Source: JAFGBI01 sp964480725 (GTDB lineage Bacteria; Myxococcota_A; Polyangia; Polyangiales; Polyangiaceae). Taken from it: a stretch of 64,000 bases of DNA. The notes below the pieces were generated by a model. It was not told where the DNA came from and ran no database searches. It worked only from the letters and a program-made list of their open reading frames with translations. Numbering within the stretch: the stretch's first letter is position 1; every line of letters begins with the position of its first letter. The position numbers and the translations under genes are program-made. Shown here piece after piece: positions 43,985-52,067 of the stretch. The stretch is taken from NCBI GenBank assembly GCA_964480725.1, contig CAYZQO010000004.1:62001-126000 (forward strand), written 5' to 3'.

Positions 43985-44941
43985 ATGACGATGACGAGCA
44001 AGACCTGGGCCGAGATCCTGATCGACGATCACCAGACGACCGAACGCGTGTTCGACGCGATTGCCCGGGCGCTTGCCGCACCCGAGCCACCGAGCGTGCG
44101 CCTGATTACGAAGTTTTGGGCCTACGCGACCGAGTACGTCGACGGCTGTCACAACAAGAAGGAGGAGGACCACCTCTTCCCGCTGGCCGAGGCGCGCGGC
44201 ATCCCGCGGACGGGCGGGCCGCTCGCGGTGATGCTGATGGAGCATGAGCAGTCCCGGACGCTCCTCGCCGAGATCGGGCCGCTCGTCGACCGTTACGTCG
44301 GGGGAGACGCCGCGGTGCTCCCGGAGCTCGGCGCGAAGGTCGAGGCTTACGCCATCTTGCTCAAGGGTCATTTCTGGAAGGAGACAGACATCCTCTACCC
44401 GATGGTGCGCCGGTTGATGCAGCCCGAGGACGACGCTCGTGTGCTCGCCGGCATCGAGGCGACGGAGGCCGCGCTCGGCCCGGACACCCGCACCCGCTAC
44501 TATCGCCTCGCCGACGAGATCTGCGGGGTCGCCGGCCTCGAGCCGCTCTCCTACGCGCTCGCCCCCGAGGTGATGGCGGCCCTGCTCGACACGCTGCCGG
44601 TGGAGCTCTCCTTCGTGGATGCCGACGACACGGTCCGCTACTTCAGCCACGAGCACCACGACAAAATCTTCCCACGCACCCGCGGCGCGATCGGCCTCAA
44701 GGTCCAGCAGTGCCACCCCCAGAAGAGCGTGCACCGGGTGAACGCCATCCTGGCGGACTTCAAGTCCGGCACGCGAAACGAGGCGGAGTTCTGGATCGAT
44801 CTGGGCCCCCGCAAGGTCCTCATCCGCTACTTCCCGGTACGCGACCCCGAGGGTCGGTACCTCGGCTGCCTGGAGGTGGTACAGGACGTGACCCGGCTCC
44901 AGGGCCTGACCGGCCAGAAGCGTTTGCTCGACGAAGCCTGA
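43985..44941 (+). CDS. Hemerythrin-PAS (DUF438-like) protein
   Basis: A 318-residue cytoplasmic protein. Residues 5-165 form an HHE hemerythrin with iron ligands in IDDHQTTE, CHNKKEEDHLFP, MEHEQS and KGHFWKETDILYP. A PAS domain of the DUF438 type follows (about 195-310: LPVELSFVDADDTVRYFS, EHHDKIFPRTRGAIG, KVLIRYFPVRD). Such proteins are linked with oxygen, nitric oxide or iron-sulfur repair. An FNR-type box upstream and a cupin downstream support a stress role under low oxygen or NO. The PAS may carry a haem or another cofactor; this is not visible in the sequence. Confidence 0.82.
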   Translation: MTMTSKTWAEILIDDHQTTERVFDAIARALAAPEPPSVRLITKFWAYATEYVDGCHNKKEEDHLFPLAEARGIPRTGGPLAVMLMEHEQSRTLLAEIGPLVDRYVGGDAAVLPELGAKVEAYAILLKGHFWKETDILYPMVRRLMQPEDDARVLAGIEATEAALGPDTRTRYYRLADEICGVAGLEPLSYALAPEVMAALLDTLPVELSFVDADDTVRYFSHEHHDKIFPRTRGAIGLKVQQCHPQKSVHRVNAILADFKSGTRNEAEFWIDLGPRKVLIRYFPVRDPEGRYLGCLEVVQDVTRLQGLTGQKRLLDEA

Positions 44942-44965
44942 CCCATGACGAGGAGGAGCCCCAGC

Positions 44966-45310
44966 ATGACCCAATCCCACCCCGGAGAGATCGAGCCCGC
45001 GGCGGCCCACGCCCTGGCGGAGCTCGTCGCCTACGGCTCCGGTGCGGTCGTCAGCCGCACCATCGCCAAGGGCGCGAGCGGCAACCTGACCGTGTTCGCG
45101 TTCGACGCGGGTCAGGGCCTCAGTGAGCACTCGGCGCCGTTCGACGCCCATGTCCTCGTCCTCGAGGGAGAGGCAGTGCTCACCATCGGCGGCGCGCCGG
45201 TGCTCGCCCGGGCCGGCGATCTGGTGCGGATGCCCGCCGACGTTCCCCACGGGGTGCAGGCGGTGACAGCGTTCAAGATGCTGCTGGTGATGCTCAAGGA
45301 GCCACGGTAG
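44966..45310 (+). CDS. Cupin-domain protein
   Basis: A 114-residue small beta-barrel cupin. A strong RBS AGGAGGAG (44951-44958) sits 7 nt before ATG 44966, which decides the start over ATG 44945. Seen: SEHSAPFDAHVLVLEGE with two histidines and a Glu, then GDLVRMPADVPHGVQAV with a third histidine, the usual metal ligands of cupin motifs 1 and 2. It follows the hemerythrin gene by 24 nt and probably forms a unit with it. Small cupins of this type are often found next to hemerythrin or Crp/Fnr genes. Its last 17 nt overlap the stop end of the PEGA gene on the other strand. Confidence 0.85.
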   Translation: MTQSHPGEIEPAAAHALAELVAYGSGAVVSRTIAKGASGNLTVFAFDAGQGLSEHSAPFDAHVLVLEGEAVLTIGGAPVLARAGDLVRMPADVPHGVQAVTAFKMLLVMLKEPR

Positions 45311-46406
45311 CGCCGGCCGGGGCCGCGGGGTTGACCCGCCCCGCCCCGCGCCTCGCTCGTTCCCCGGATCGCCGGGGAGCGGGTCGTGGTGTCGCGTTCA
45401 GGTAGGTCGTCTCCCCGGCCTCGATCCGGACCGTTCGCTGCCAGGGCAGGTGCCCGGCCGCGCGCAATTCGACTTCGTGTTGCCCGACGGTCAGCCCGTC
45501 CAGCCGCGCCGGCGTCACCGCGCGAGGGCGTCCGTCGACGTACAGCGTGGCCGCCAACCGACCCGACGCCACCAGGAGCCCGCCGGTCGGGACCGGGATC
45601 CGGTCGAGGGCGATAGCCAGCTCGACCCGCTCTGCGGGCGCGATCTCGATCCGCCGCGAGGCGCTCGCGTACCGAGGAGCGGCCGCGCCGAGCCAGTAGG
45701 TTCCGACGGGCAGCGCCGCCACCTCACCCGCGCGCAGCGCCGCGCGCCGCCCGTCGGCGGCCTCGAGCGTGAGGACGGTCGCCGCGGGCCGCGCGGTCAC
45801 GACGAGCTCGCCACGCCGGGCCACGAGGACGACGCGGACCGTGGTGTCCTGCCCGCGGATGGCGGCGAGCTCCACGCGGGCGGGCTCGAACCCGTGCAGG
45901 TCGAGCTCGAGCGTCCTCGCACCGGGCAAGACGGCGATCTCGCGCGGGCTGCGGCCGAAGCGGCCGAGGTCACGTCGATCCACGAACACCTCCGCGCCGG
46001 GCGGTTCGGTCTCGACCCGAACCACCGCGAGCTGCCGCCGGAGGCGCGACAACCGATCGGTCGCGTCTCGCCGCCGCTCCGCGTCGGGATCGTCGAAGGC
46101 CAGGTAGTCGACCAGGCTCGAGTAGGCGAGCTCGGGCTCCCCGGCGAGGTCGGCGGAGACGGCGACGTTGTAGGCCATCCCGGCGCCCGACGCCGTCTCC
46201 CGAGCGAGCAGGAACCAACGGAGCGCCTCCCCGTAGTCTTGGCGGGCGTAGGCTCGCCGCGCCAAGCCGTCGAAGAAGAGGGTTTCGTGAGCGGCCTGGG
46301 CCATCACCGCGCCCGAGCCCACGATCGCCGCCAGGGCGACGGCGAGGCCGAGCAGGACGCGGCCCCACCGCCGGACCGCCTGCTGCCGCCAGGCGAGGGG
46401 CCTCAT
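45294..46406 (-). CDS. PEGA-domain protein 2 (exported)
   Basis: A 370-residue protein from ATG 46404-46406, whose start overlaps the upstream stop (ATGA). The signal/anchor segment LLGLAVALAAIVGSGAVMAQ precedes a TPR-like part (about 45-115: YGEALRWFLLARETASGAG). PEGA-type beta repeats follow: VRVETEPPGAEVFVDRRDLG, RSPREIAVLPGARTLELDLH and later GLLVASGRLAATLYVDGRPR with GLTVGQHEVELRAAGHLPW. The C-terminus is basic and disordered. PEGA domains bind surfaces or proteins. With the kinase and PEGA protein 1 upstream, it likely belongs to one envelope signalling unit. Confidence 0.75.
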   Translation of the reverse strand: MRPLAWRQQAVRRWGRVLLGLAVALAAIVGSGAVMAQAAHETLFFDGLARRAYARQDYGEALRWFLLARETASGAGMAYNVAVSADLAGEPELAYSSLVDYLAFDDPDAERRRDATDRLSRLRRQLAVVRVETEPPGAEVFVDRRDLGRFGRSPREIAVLPGARTLELDLHGFEPARVELAAIRGQDTTVRVVLVARRGELVVTARPAATVLTLEAADGRRAALRAGEVAALPVGTYWLGAAAPRYASASRRIEIAPAERVELAIALDRIPVPTGGLLVASGRLAATLYVDGRPRAVTPARLDGLTVGQHEVELRAAGHLPWQRTVRIEAGETTYLNATPRPAPRRSGERARRGAGRVNPAAPAGATVAP

Positions 46407-47713
46407 CGCGCGTCCCTCGCGATCGACGCCTCGGACTGCCCGCCGCGCGACCGCGCCGTGCGAACGTAGAGGATCACCGCCGTGGCGAGCGACGCCGCGC
46501 TGACGCCGAGCAGAACGTCCGCCGTCAGGTTCGCGGAGCGGCCGGCCTCGCGGATCGCGGCCCGTTCCTCCTCCGCGGCGTCGCCGAACTCCGCGCGCCG
46601 GTCCGCGGCGACGACCGCCATGGTCGCACCGACGAGCCCAGTGGCAATGGCGACGCCCCCGAACGCCCAAGTGAGCGGCGAGCGCACGGTGCTCGCCGGC
46701 TCGTCGAGGCTCACGGTGACCCAGGTCCGCTCGCCGGCGTTGACGGCGACGGGGCCGGCCCAGGGCACCAGCTCCTCGCTGCTGACGTGGAGCCGGTGCT
46801 CGCCCGGGGCCAGGCCCGTGAGCACGACGGGCGAGAACCCGGCGGGACGGCCGTCGAGCGCGATCATCGCGCCCGGCACGTTCGAGGTCACCGCCAGATC
46901 GCCGAGGGCGTCCGGGGACGGCAGGGGCACCGCCTGGCGCCGCACCACGTCCTCCGCCGCCACCAGGGCGACGCCGCGCCACGGCTGGTGCCCGGCGGCC
47001 GTCACCTCGATCTCGTAGGGCCCCGGTGGCAGCTCCGCGCGGAGCGGCGCGGGGCCGCGCGCGACGGTGACGCCGCGCGGGTCGAGCACCCGCACCTGCC
47101 CCGGGCCGACGGCGGTGACCTCGAGGCGACCGACGACTCGTTCGGGGGCGAGCGCGATCGTGCGCCGATCGCCGACGAGGGCCACGATCCCGGTTTCCTG
47201 CGGCCGGTGTCCGTCGAGCTCGACCCTGACCCGGTGCTCGCCCGGGGCGACGGCGAGGCGGCAGGGGGACCGGCCGTAGGCGCCGAGCTCGCGCCGATCG
47301 AGATAGATGGTGGCACCGGGCGGCGTCGTGATGATCTCGAGCAACGCCACCCGGGGCGCAATGCGCGCCACGGCCGCCTCGGCGTAGCTGCGGAGCTCGC
47401 TGAGCTCCGGGGCCCGCGAGCTCGCGTCGGCGAGGAACCCGTCGAAATGCGTGAACGCCTCCGCCTCTCGGCCCAGGCGCTCGAAGCAGAGCGCCACGTT
47501 GAAGTCGACGCGCGGGTTCGGGATGAGGCGCCGCACGACGAAGAACTCGGCGAGCGCGGTCTCGTAGTCGCGGGCGGCAAACGCCGACCGCGCGCGCTCG
47601 TCGTGGAAGCGCGCCTCGGCCGCGGCGTCAGCGCGGACCGGCGAAGGCAGGAGCGCGGCCGACGCGCCGAGCCACAGTGCCAGGAGCCAGATCCGCTTGC
47701 GCACCGTCTTCAC
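46403..47713 (-). CDS. PEGA-domain protein 1 (membrane)
   Basis: A protein of about 436 residues; GTG 47711-47713 was chosen as start, although GTG 47704 or a TTG at 47731 in the same frame is possible. A signal segment WLLALWLGASAALLPSPVRA leads into a TPR-like region (ARSAFAARDYETALAEFFVV, NVALCFERLGREAEAF). PEGA repeats follow: EIITTPPGATIYLDRRELG, GYEHRVRVEL-like ELDGHRP, and LAVTSNVPGAMIALDGRPAG, VVLTGLAPGEHRLHVSSEE. Two membrane helices near the C-terminus (WAFGGVAIATGLVGATMAVV and VLLGVSAASLATAVILYV) anchor it. The gene begins 30 nt after the kinase stop and overlaps the next PEGA gene. Function is inferred as envelope scaffolding. Confidence 0.75.
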   Translation of the reverse strand: MKTVRKRIWLLALWLGASAALLPSPVRADAAAEARFHDERARSAFAARDYETALAEFFVVRRLIPNPRVDFNVALCFERLGREAEAFTHFDGFLADASSRAPELSELRSYAEAAVARIAPRVALLEIITTPPGATIYLDRRELGAYGRSPCRLAVAPGEHRVRVELDGHRPQETGIVALVGDRRTIALAPERVVGRLEVTAVGPGQVRVLDPRGVTVARGPAPLRAELPPGPYEIEVTAAGHQPWRGVALVAAEDVVRRQAVPLPSPDALGDLAVTSNVPGAMIALDGRPAGFSPVVLTGLAPGEHRLHVSSEELVPWAGPVAVNAGERTWVTVSLDEPASTVRSPLTWAFGGVAIATGLVGATMAVVAADRRAEFGDAAEEERAAIREAGRSANLTADVLLGVSAASLATAVILYVRTARSRGGQSEASIARDAR

Positions 47714-47743
47714 CTTGCCTACCGAGTGCAACGACCCGGGGCC

Positions 47744-49273
47744 TCACAGCGGCGCGAGGCCTGGCGGGGACGGGGGAGCGCTCGCCGGGACCGCCGGCCG
47801 CGGAACCACCCGTGGCCCGACCGGTGCGGAGCTCGACGCGGAGGCCGCCGCGCTGACCGCCCCGGCCGCGGGCAGCTCGACCCTGCGGTCGTCGACGGGC
47901 GTCGGCGCGACCTCGATCGCCGCCTCGACCACGGGAAGAGCCGCCGCGCCGACGACACCGGCCGAAGCGGCCGCGCGCGAGGCGGAGACGCCTGGACGCA
48001 CCGCGAGTAGCACGGCGACGGCGAGCACGGGCAATGCCCCCCCGACCACGGCCACCCAGAGCCAACGCCCCGACGACGCCCGGGGCCGCGCGGCAGGCTG
48101 GCCGCGGTCGAGGGTGGCCGCGGCAGGGCGCAGGACATCGACGCCGTCGTCGAGCACGGGCAGGTCACGGCTGCTCGTCTGGCGGACGAGCTCGGGCGCG
48201 GTGATCTCCTGTGCGTAGAGCATGCGCACCCGCTCGCCCGCGAAGGGCAGCAGGTCGGCGCCGAGCGCCCGCACGTCCGGGTAGCGGGCCTCCGCTAGCG
48301 GCGCCATCGCACGGGCGACGACGGCCGCGAGCGCCTCGGGGACCGCAGGCTCGAGCGAGCGCAGTGGCTCGCACCGACCGGCCACGATGGCGCTCATCAG
48401 CGCGTAGAGCGTGCTCGCCTCGAAGGGTCGTCGCCCCGTGAGGGCCTCGTACATCAGCACGCCGAGCGAGTACTGGTCCGTGCGCCCGTCGATCTCGGCG
48501 ACGTTCTGCGCCTGCTCGGGCGACATGTAGAACGGGGTCCCCAGGAACGCCTCGGTGCCGGTCAGCCGACCCCCGACCTCGACGTCGATGATCTTCGAGA
48601 TCCCGAAGTCGAGCACCTTGGGGCGAACGCCCCCGCGCTCACGGCAAAGGAAGACGTTCTCGGGCTTCAGATCACGGTGGATGACGCCCAGGTCGTGAGC
48701 GGCGGCGAGCGCGACGACGACGGGCACCAGCAGATCCACCACGCGCTCGGGCGGGAGCCGCTGGTAGCGGCGAAGCAAGACTGCGAGGCTCTCGCCCACG
48801 AGCAGCTCCATCACCAGGAAGGGGACGTCGCCTTCGACCCCCACGTCGTACACGTCCACGACGTTGGGGTGGCGCACGCGGGACGCCGCCTGTCCCTCGC
48901 GGAGAAAGCGCGTGCGCACCTCACGGGACTGGGCCAGCTGGGGGTGCAGGAGCTTGATGGCGGCCCGCTTGCGCAGATCCCGGTGGACCCCCTCGTACAC
49001 GGCGCCCATGCCCCCGAGGCCGAGTTGCCGCACCAGATCGTACCGCCCGACGGAGATGACCGGGGGGGACCAATAGCGCCCCTCGTCCGCCGAGGCGGGG
49101 GGCAAATCCGCCGAGCGCTCGACCTCGGACGGGGGACCTGGATCGACGGCGTTGTCCTGGAACGCGTCGCTGCCTTGCTCCCTGCGCTTGCCCTCCGGCG
49201 AGGACGGCCTCGTCGCCGAGAGCGGCGAACCCGTGCCGATCGGGGGTGCGGTCGATGGGGTGGAGCGCGTCAC
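47744..49273 (-). CDS. Transmembrane Ser/Thr protein kinase
   Basis: A 509-residue Hanks kinase from GTG 49271-49273. A 75-residue unstructured N-terminus precedes the kinase domain (about 76-340): RYDLVRQLGLGGMGAVYEGV, RAAIKLLHPQ, VIHRDLKPENVFLCRE, KVLDFGISKI, GTPFYMSPEQA, QYSLGVLMYEALTGRRPFE. After a linker there is one membrane helix (about residues 400-422, LWVAVVGGALPVLAVAVLL) and a Pro/Ala-rich outer tail of about 85 residues with no sensor domain. All catalytic residues are present. It is first in an operon with two PEGA proteins, which might be substrates or envelope partners. Confidence 0.9.
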   Translation of the reverse strand: MTRSTPSTAPPIGTGSPLSATRPSSPEGKRREQGSDAFQDNAVDPGPPSEVERSADLPPASADEGRYWSPPVISVGRYDLVRQLGLGGMGAVYEGVHRDLRKRAAIKLLHPQLAQSREVRTRFLREGQAASRVRHPNVVDVYDVGVEGDVPFLVMELLVGESLAVLLRRYQRLPPERVVDLLVPVVVALAAAHDLGVIHRDLKPENVFLCRERGGVRPKVLDFGISKIIDVEVGGRLTGTEAFLGTPFYMSPEQAQNVAEIDGRTDQYSLGVLMYEALTGRRPFEASTLYALMSAIVAGRCEPLRSLEPAVPEALAAVVARAMAPLAEARYPDVRALGADLLPFAGERVRMLYAQEITAPELVRQTSSRDLPVLDDGVDVLRPAAATLDRGQPAARPRASSGRWLWVAVVGGALPVLAVAVLLAVRPGVSASRAAASAGVVGAAALPVVEAAIEVAPTPVDDRRVELPAAGAVSAAASASSSAPVGPRVVPRPAVPASAPPSPPGLAPL

Positions 49274-49730
49274 GGATCCAAGATCGGGCCGGGTTCTCCC
49301 GGCGCGGCGCGACGCGCCGCTCCGGTTCGCCGGGGAACAGTACCAGGCTTCGAGGCCGGCACGCCAGCGACCCCCACCGTGGCGGCGCCGTGGCTGCCCT
49401 GATGATCGGGGTAGCCGCGTCCGCCGAGTGGAACAGCGCTGGCGCAATCCCCGCCCCAGACCCAAGGAGGGCTACGGTCAGCGCAAGGCGGGCGTGGCAC
49501 GCCCCTTGCTCAGTCCCTCCTCGCACCCTTCCGCAGTAGAACCCGACGCTCTCCTCCAGCTGGAGGGACTACCGGCCCGCGACCGGAGAGTCATCGACGC
49601 GGACCCTGGTGCACCATTTCGATGCGAGCGAGCCCGGTCGCCTCCTCGCCCGCCAGCATGTCTTCGAGGCAACGGGCTGCAGCACGGCCGAGGCAAACCA
49701 CAAGGCCTTCAGCTTCTTCGCGGAGGAGGG
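49274..49730. other. 457-nt gap between the kinase gene and repeat copy B
   Basis: It should hold the kinase promoter. Two overlapping open frames without stop for 58-74 codons exist on both strands at 49540-49775, with readable but unrecognised peptides (plus: HHFDASEPGRLLARQHVFEA; minus: LVVCLGRAAARCLEDMLAGE). Neither has an ATG or RBS. They could be a gene remnant carried with the repeat. Nothing else is seen. Confidence 0.3.
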
Positions 49731-49945
49731 CCAGAGCAGCAATCAGGTTGATTGCTGCGAAGAATCAACGACCTAGGGACCCGCGTCCTCCGGGTCCCTC
49801 CCAGCCACCGCTGGGTGGGTGAGGGCGTGGGGTGCCGAACCGGGAGCAGATCTCGCCCCAGGCGCCGCTGAAGACGCACCCTCGCCCTGAGGGGGTGCGT
49901 CTTCAGCGGCGCTGTTGCCATTGGCAACCTGATCGGTGCTCTAGC
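49731..49945 (+). repeat. Dispersed structured element, copy B
   Basis: The largest copy. A perfect 8-bp hairpin GCAGCAAT/ATTGCTGC (49736-49743 with 49751-49758) and an alternative TTGATT/AATCAA (49748-49753 with 49763-49768) share bases, so only one can form at a time. Two hairpins not found in copy A follow (49775-49783 with 49791-49799; 49800-49805 with 49810-49815). The closing helix GGGGTGCCGA/TCGGTGCTCT (49829-49838 with 49933-49942) matches that of copy A by position but with a covarying pair and wobbles. A stem of about 20 bp (49862-49882 with 49891-49912) and GTTGCC/GGCAAC complete it. It sits between divergent genes. Confidence 0.78.
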
Positions 49946-49991
49946 CGACACTGCCGGGCCGTTTTCTTGACCAATGGAGGGCGGGCGGTGA

Positions 49992-51257
49992 TTGCTGGTC
50001 GGCGACGTGCGAGGCCTCTCCAAGCCCGCGGGGCGGCAGCCGGCCCACCTCGGTCGCCAATGGGTGGCGGCCATCGCAGGCGCCGCCCTGGTCACCGCGG
50101 GCGTCGCCGGCGGTTTCGCCGGGTTCTTCACCCGGCCCCGAGCGAGCCCGCCGGCGATCGTTCAAGCACCGGAGATCATTGAGGGACGTCTCGCATCTTC
50201 GGGGGCTGCATCGCCGAGAACCGCATCGCCGGGGATCACCGTGACCCCAGTGAGCCCGCCGCGCCTCGAAGCGCTACCGATCACGGCTGCGGACCGCAAC
50301 GCCGGCTTCGGTGAGTGCTACGCGCCCGACCCGCTCGGGCTGGGCCCCTACGCCCCCTACCGCAAGGTCGCGGGTGCCCGCGTGGCGATCCCTCAGCGGG
50401 GTGGCCACACCGACGATCTCGGCTACGACGTGGTGTTGCACTTCCACGGCGGCGATCCGGCGCGCAAGGCCTTCGTGCAGGTGGTCGGCGGAGTGGTCTT
50501 CGCCGCCGTGGACAAAGGGGTGGGGAGCGGCCCGTACCAGCAGGCCTTCGTGCAACGCGACGCCTGGACGCACCTCCGTGAGGGCATCACTTCGGCGCTC
50601 CGGGACCACGCGGGCGACGAGCGCGCCCACATCCGGCACCTCGCGCTGTCCGCCTGGAGCGCGGGGTACGGGGCGGTAAACCAGATCCTGGCCACCAACG
50701 GGGCGGAGGACATCGACGCCGTCGTCCTCCTCGATGGGCTCCACGCGGGGAAGAATCCGCGCTGGCCGGGGCCGGACGACGGCTCGCTCGGCGCCATCCA
50801 TCGCGGCACCGTGAGTGCGGTCTTCGACTTCGCCGCCGCGGCGGTCCGCGGTGAGAAGGTGCTGGTGCTCACGCACGCCAACGTCGTCCCCACGGGCTAC
50901 GCGAGCGTGCGGCGCACAGCCAACCTCCTGCTCGCGGAGCTGGGGCTGGGACGCAGGATCCGACGGCGTGAGCTTGGGCTGGCACAGCAGCTCACGGCGG
51001 CCGACGAAGCGGGCCTGCACGTCTGGGGCTTCGACGGGCGCTACGAGGAGGCCCACTGCGCGCAGGTGTCCCTGCTCGGCGAGATCGTGCGCGATCTGCT
51101 GGAGCCGGCGTGGGGAACGCCCGCCATGGATCGCTCCGTGCCGCCGACGCCCCCTCCCGTGCTCGGCGGGGGCGGCCCCACGCGGCCGGCGAGGTCGCAG
51201 CTCGCGTCGAGGTCCGCGGCGACGCGGGCGTTCGCCCGAGACACCGCCAGCCGTTGA
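49992..51257 (+). CDS. Exported alpha/beta-hydrolase-like protein
   Basis: About 421 residues from TTG 49992, or GTG 50007. An N-terminal membrane segment (WVAAIAGAALVTAGVAGGFA) anchors or exports the protein, then a Pro/Ser linker. The catalytic part begins near residue 105 (NAGFGECYAPDPLGLGPYAP). It has DDLGYDVVLHFHGGDPARK, HLALSAWSAGYGAVNQIL, whose AWSAG fits a serine-hydrolase elbow, VVLLDGLHAGKNPRW and VLVLTHANVVPTG, with EEAHCAQVSLL late. The nucleophile, acid and base are plausible but assigned by eye. No family name is certain. It starts 46 nt after repeat copy B. Confidence 0.65.
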   Translation: MLVGDVRGLSKPAGRQPAHLGRQWVAAIAGAALVTAGVAGGFAGFFTRPRASPPAIVQAPEIIEGRLASSGAASPRTASPGITVTPVSPPRLEALPITAADRNAGFGECYAPDPLGLGPYAPYRKVAGARVAIPQRGGHTDDLGYDVVLHFHGGDPARKAFVQVVGGVVFAAVDKGVGSGPYQQAFVQRDAWTHLREGITSALRDHAGDERAHIRHLALSAWSAGYGAVNQILATNGAEDIDAVVLLDGLHAGKNPRWPGPDDGSLGAIHRGTVSAVFDFAAAAVRGEKVLVLTHANVVPTGYASVRRTANLLLAELGLGRRIRRRELGLAQQLTAADEAGLHVWGFDGRYEEAHCAQVSLLGEIVRDLLEPAWGTPAMDRSVPPTPPPVLGGGGPTRPARSQLASRSAATRAFARDTASR

Positions 51258-51295
51258 TTCGGGGCGCGACGCGGTCGCGCGACGGCCCGAGCGCG

Positions 51296-51760
51296 TCAGC
51301 CCGCGAGTCGCTCGCCCGCGCGAGGCGGCACGGTACGCCGCGTCGCCGACGTCCGCAGGGCGAGCGCGAGCGCGCTCACGAGCTCGTCCGGGGTGGCAGG
51401 GCGGGCGAGCACGGCGTCGGCGCCGCGGACCTCCGGGTGCCGCTCCGTGCCGTCACCCAGCCGCGCGAAGACGACCCGCGCGACCCCCGGATGACGCAGG
51501 CGCGCAACCTCGAGCAGCGCGGTCCCGGGCAGCCCGGGCAGCGCGAGATCCACCATCAGCAGGTCGTAATCGCCGCGCCCGAGCTCGCGCGCCGCCTCCG
51601 TCGCGGTGCCGAGCGCCGTCACCTCCCAGCGCGGCCGCGCGAGCCGCAAGACGCGCGTGACGCTGCGCGTGCTCACCTCGGCGTCGTCCACGACGAGCAG
51701 CCGCGGGCACCGCTCGATCGCGTGGCGCGCAGAGACGGGACCGAAGGCTTCGCACGACAT
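51296..51760 (-). CDS. Stand-alone response-regulator receiver protein
   Basis: A 154-residue receiver domain with no output domain, from ATG 51758-51760 (a GTG at 51782-51784 is possible). Seen: LLVVDDAE acidic pair (Asp25-Asp26), phosphorylation site LLMVDLALPGLPG (Asp71), and VLARPATPDEL in the place of the usual KPxxxxxL. So the conserved Lys is Arg, and the switch Thr/Ser in VVFARLGD is Ala. Phosphorylation may be possible but switching is likely altered. No histidine kinase is nearby. It is divergent from the pentapeptide-GlgX gene across 307 nt. Confidence 0.78.
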   Translation of the reverse strand: MSCEAFGPVSARHAIERCPRLLVVDDAEVSTRSVTRVLRLARPRWEVTALGTATEAARELGRGDYDLLMVDLALPGLPGTALLEVARLRHPGVARVVFARLGDGTERHPEVRGADAVLARPATPDELVSALALALRTSATRRTVPPRAGERLAG

Positions 51761-52067
51761 GGTGACGGTGGCTATCACACGCACGGGGCCGAGAGAAGCC
51801 GCGCCGCACCGGGCGAGCTCGGCTCCCGAGCATCATCCCCGTTGGTCGAGCGCGCTCCCGCGCCGTCACCCACCCGACGCACAAGTTGACCGATAGCTTT
51901 TCCACAACCTCACCCCAGCCGCGATCGGTTCCGCACCGTTCGATCACGCTCGATCGACAAGGGGCCGAACGCCACGAGCAGCGCCGGCGGACCGACCGGT
52001 GCGCGCTGGACGCCACCTTCTCGACCCCGGCTGACGCTGATAGGGTCCCCGCCGGAGCGTTGACGAG

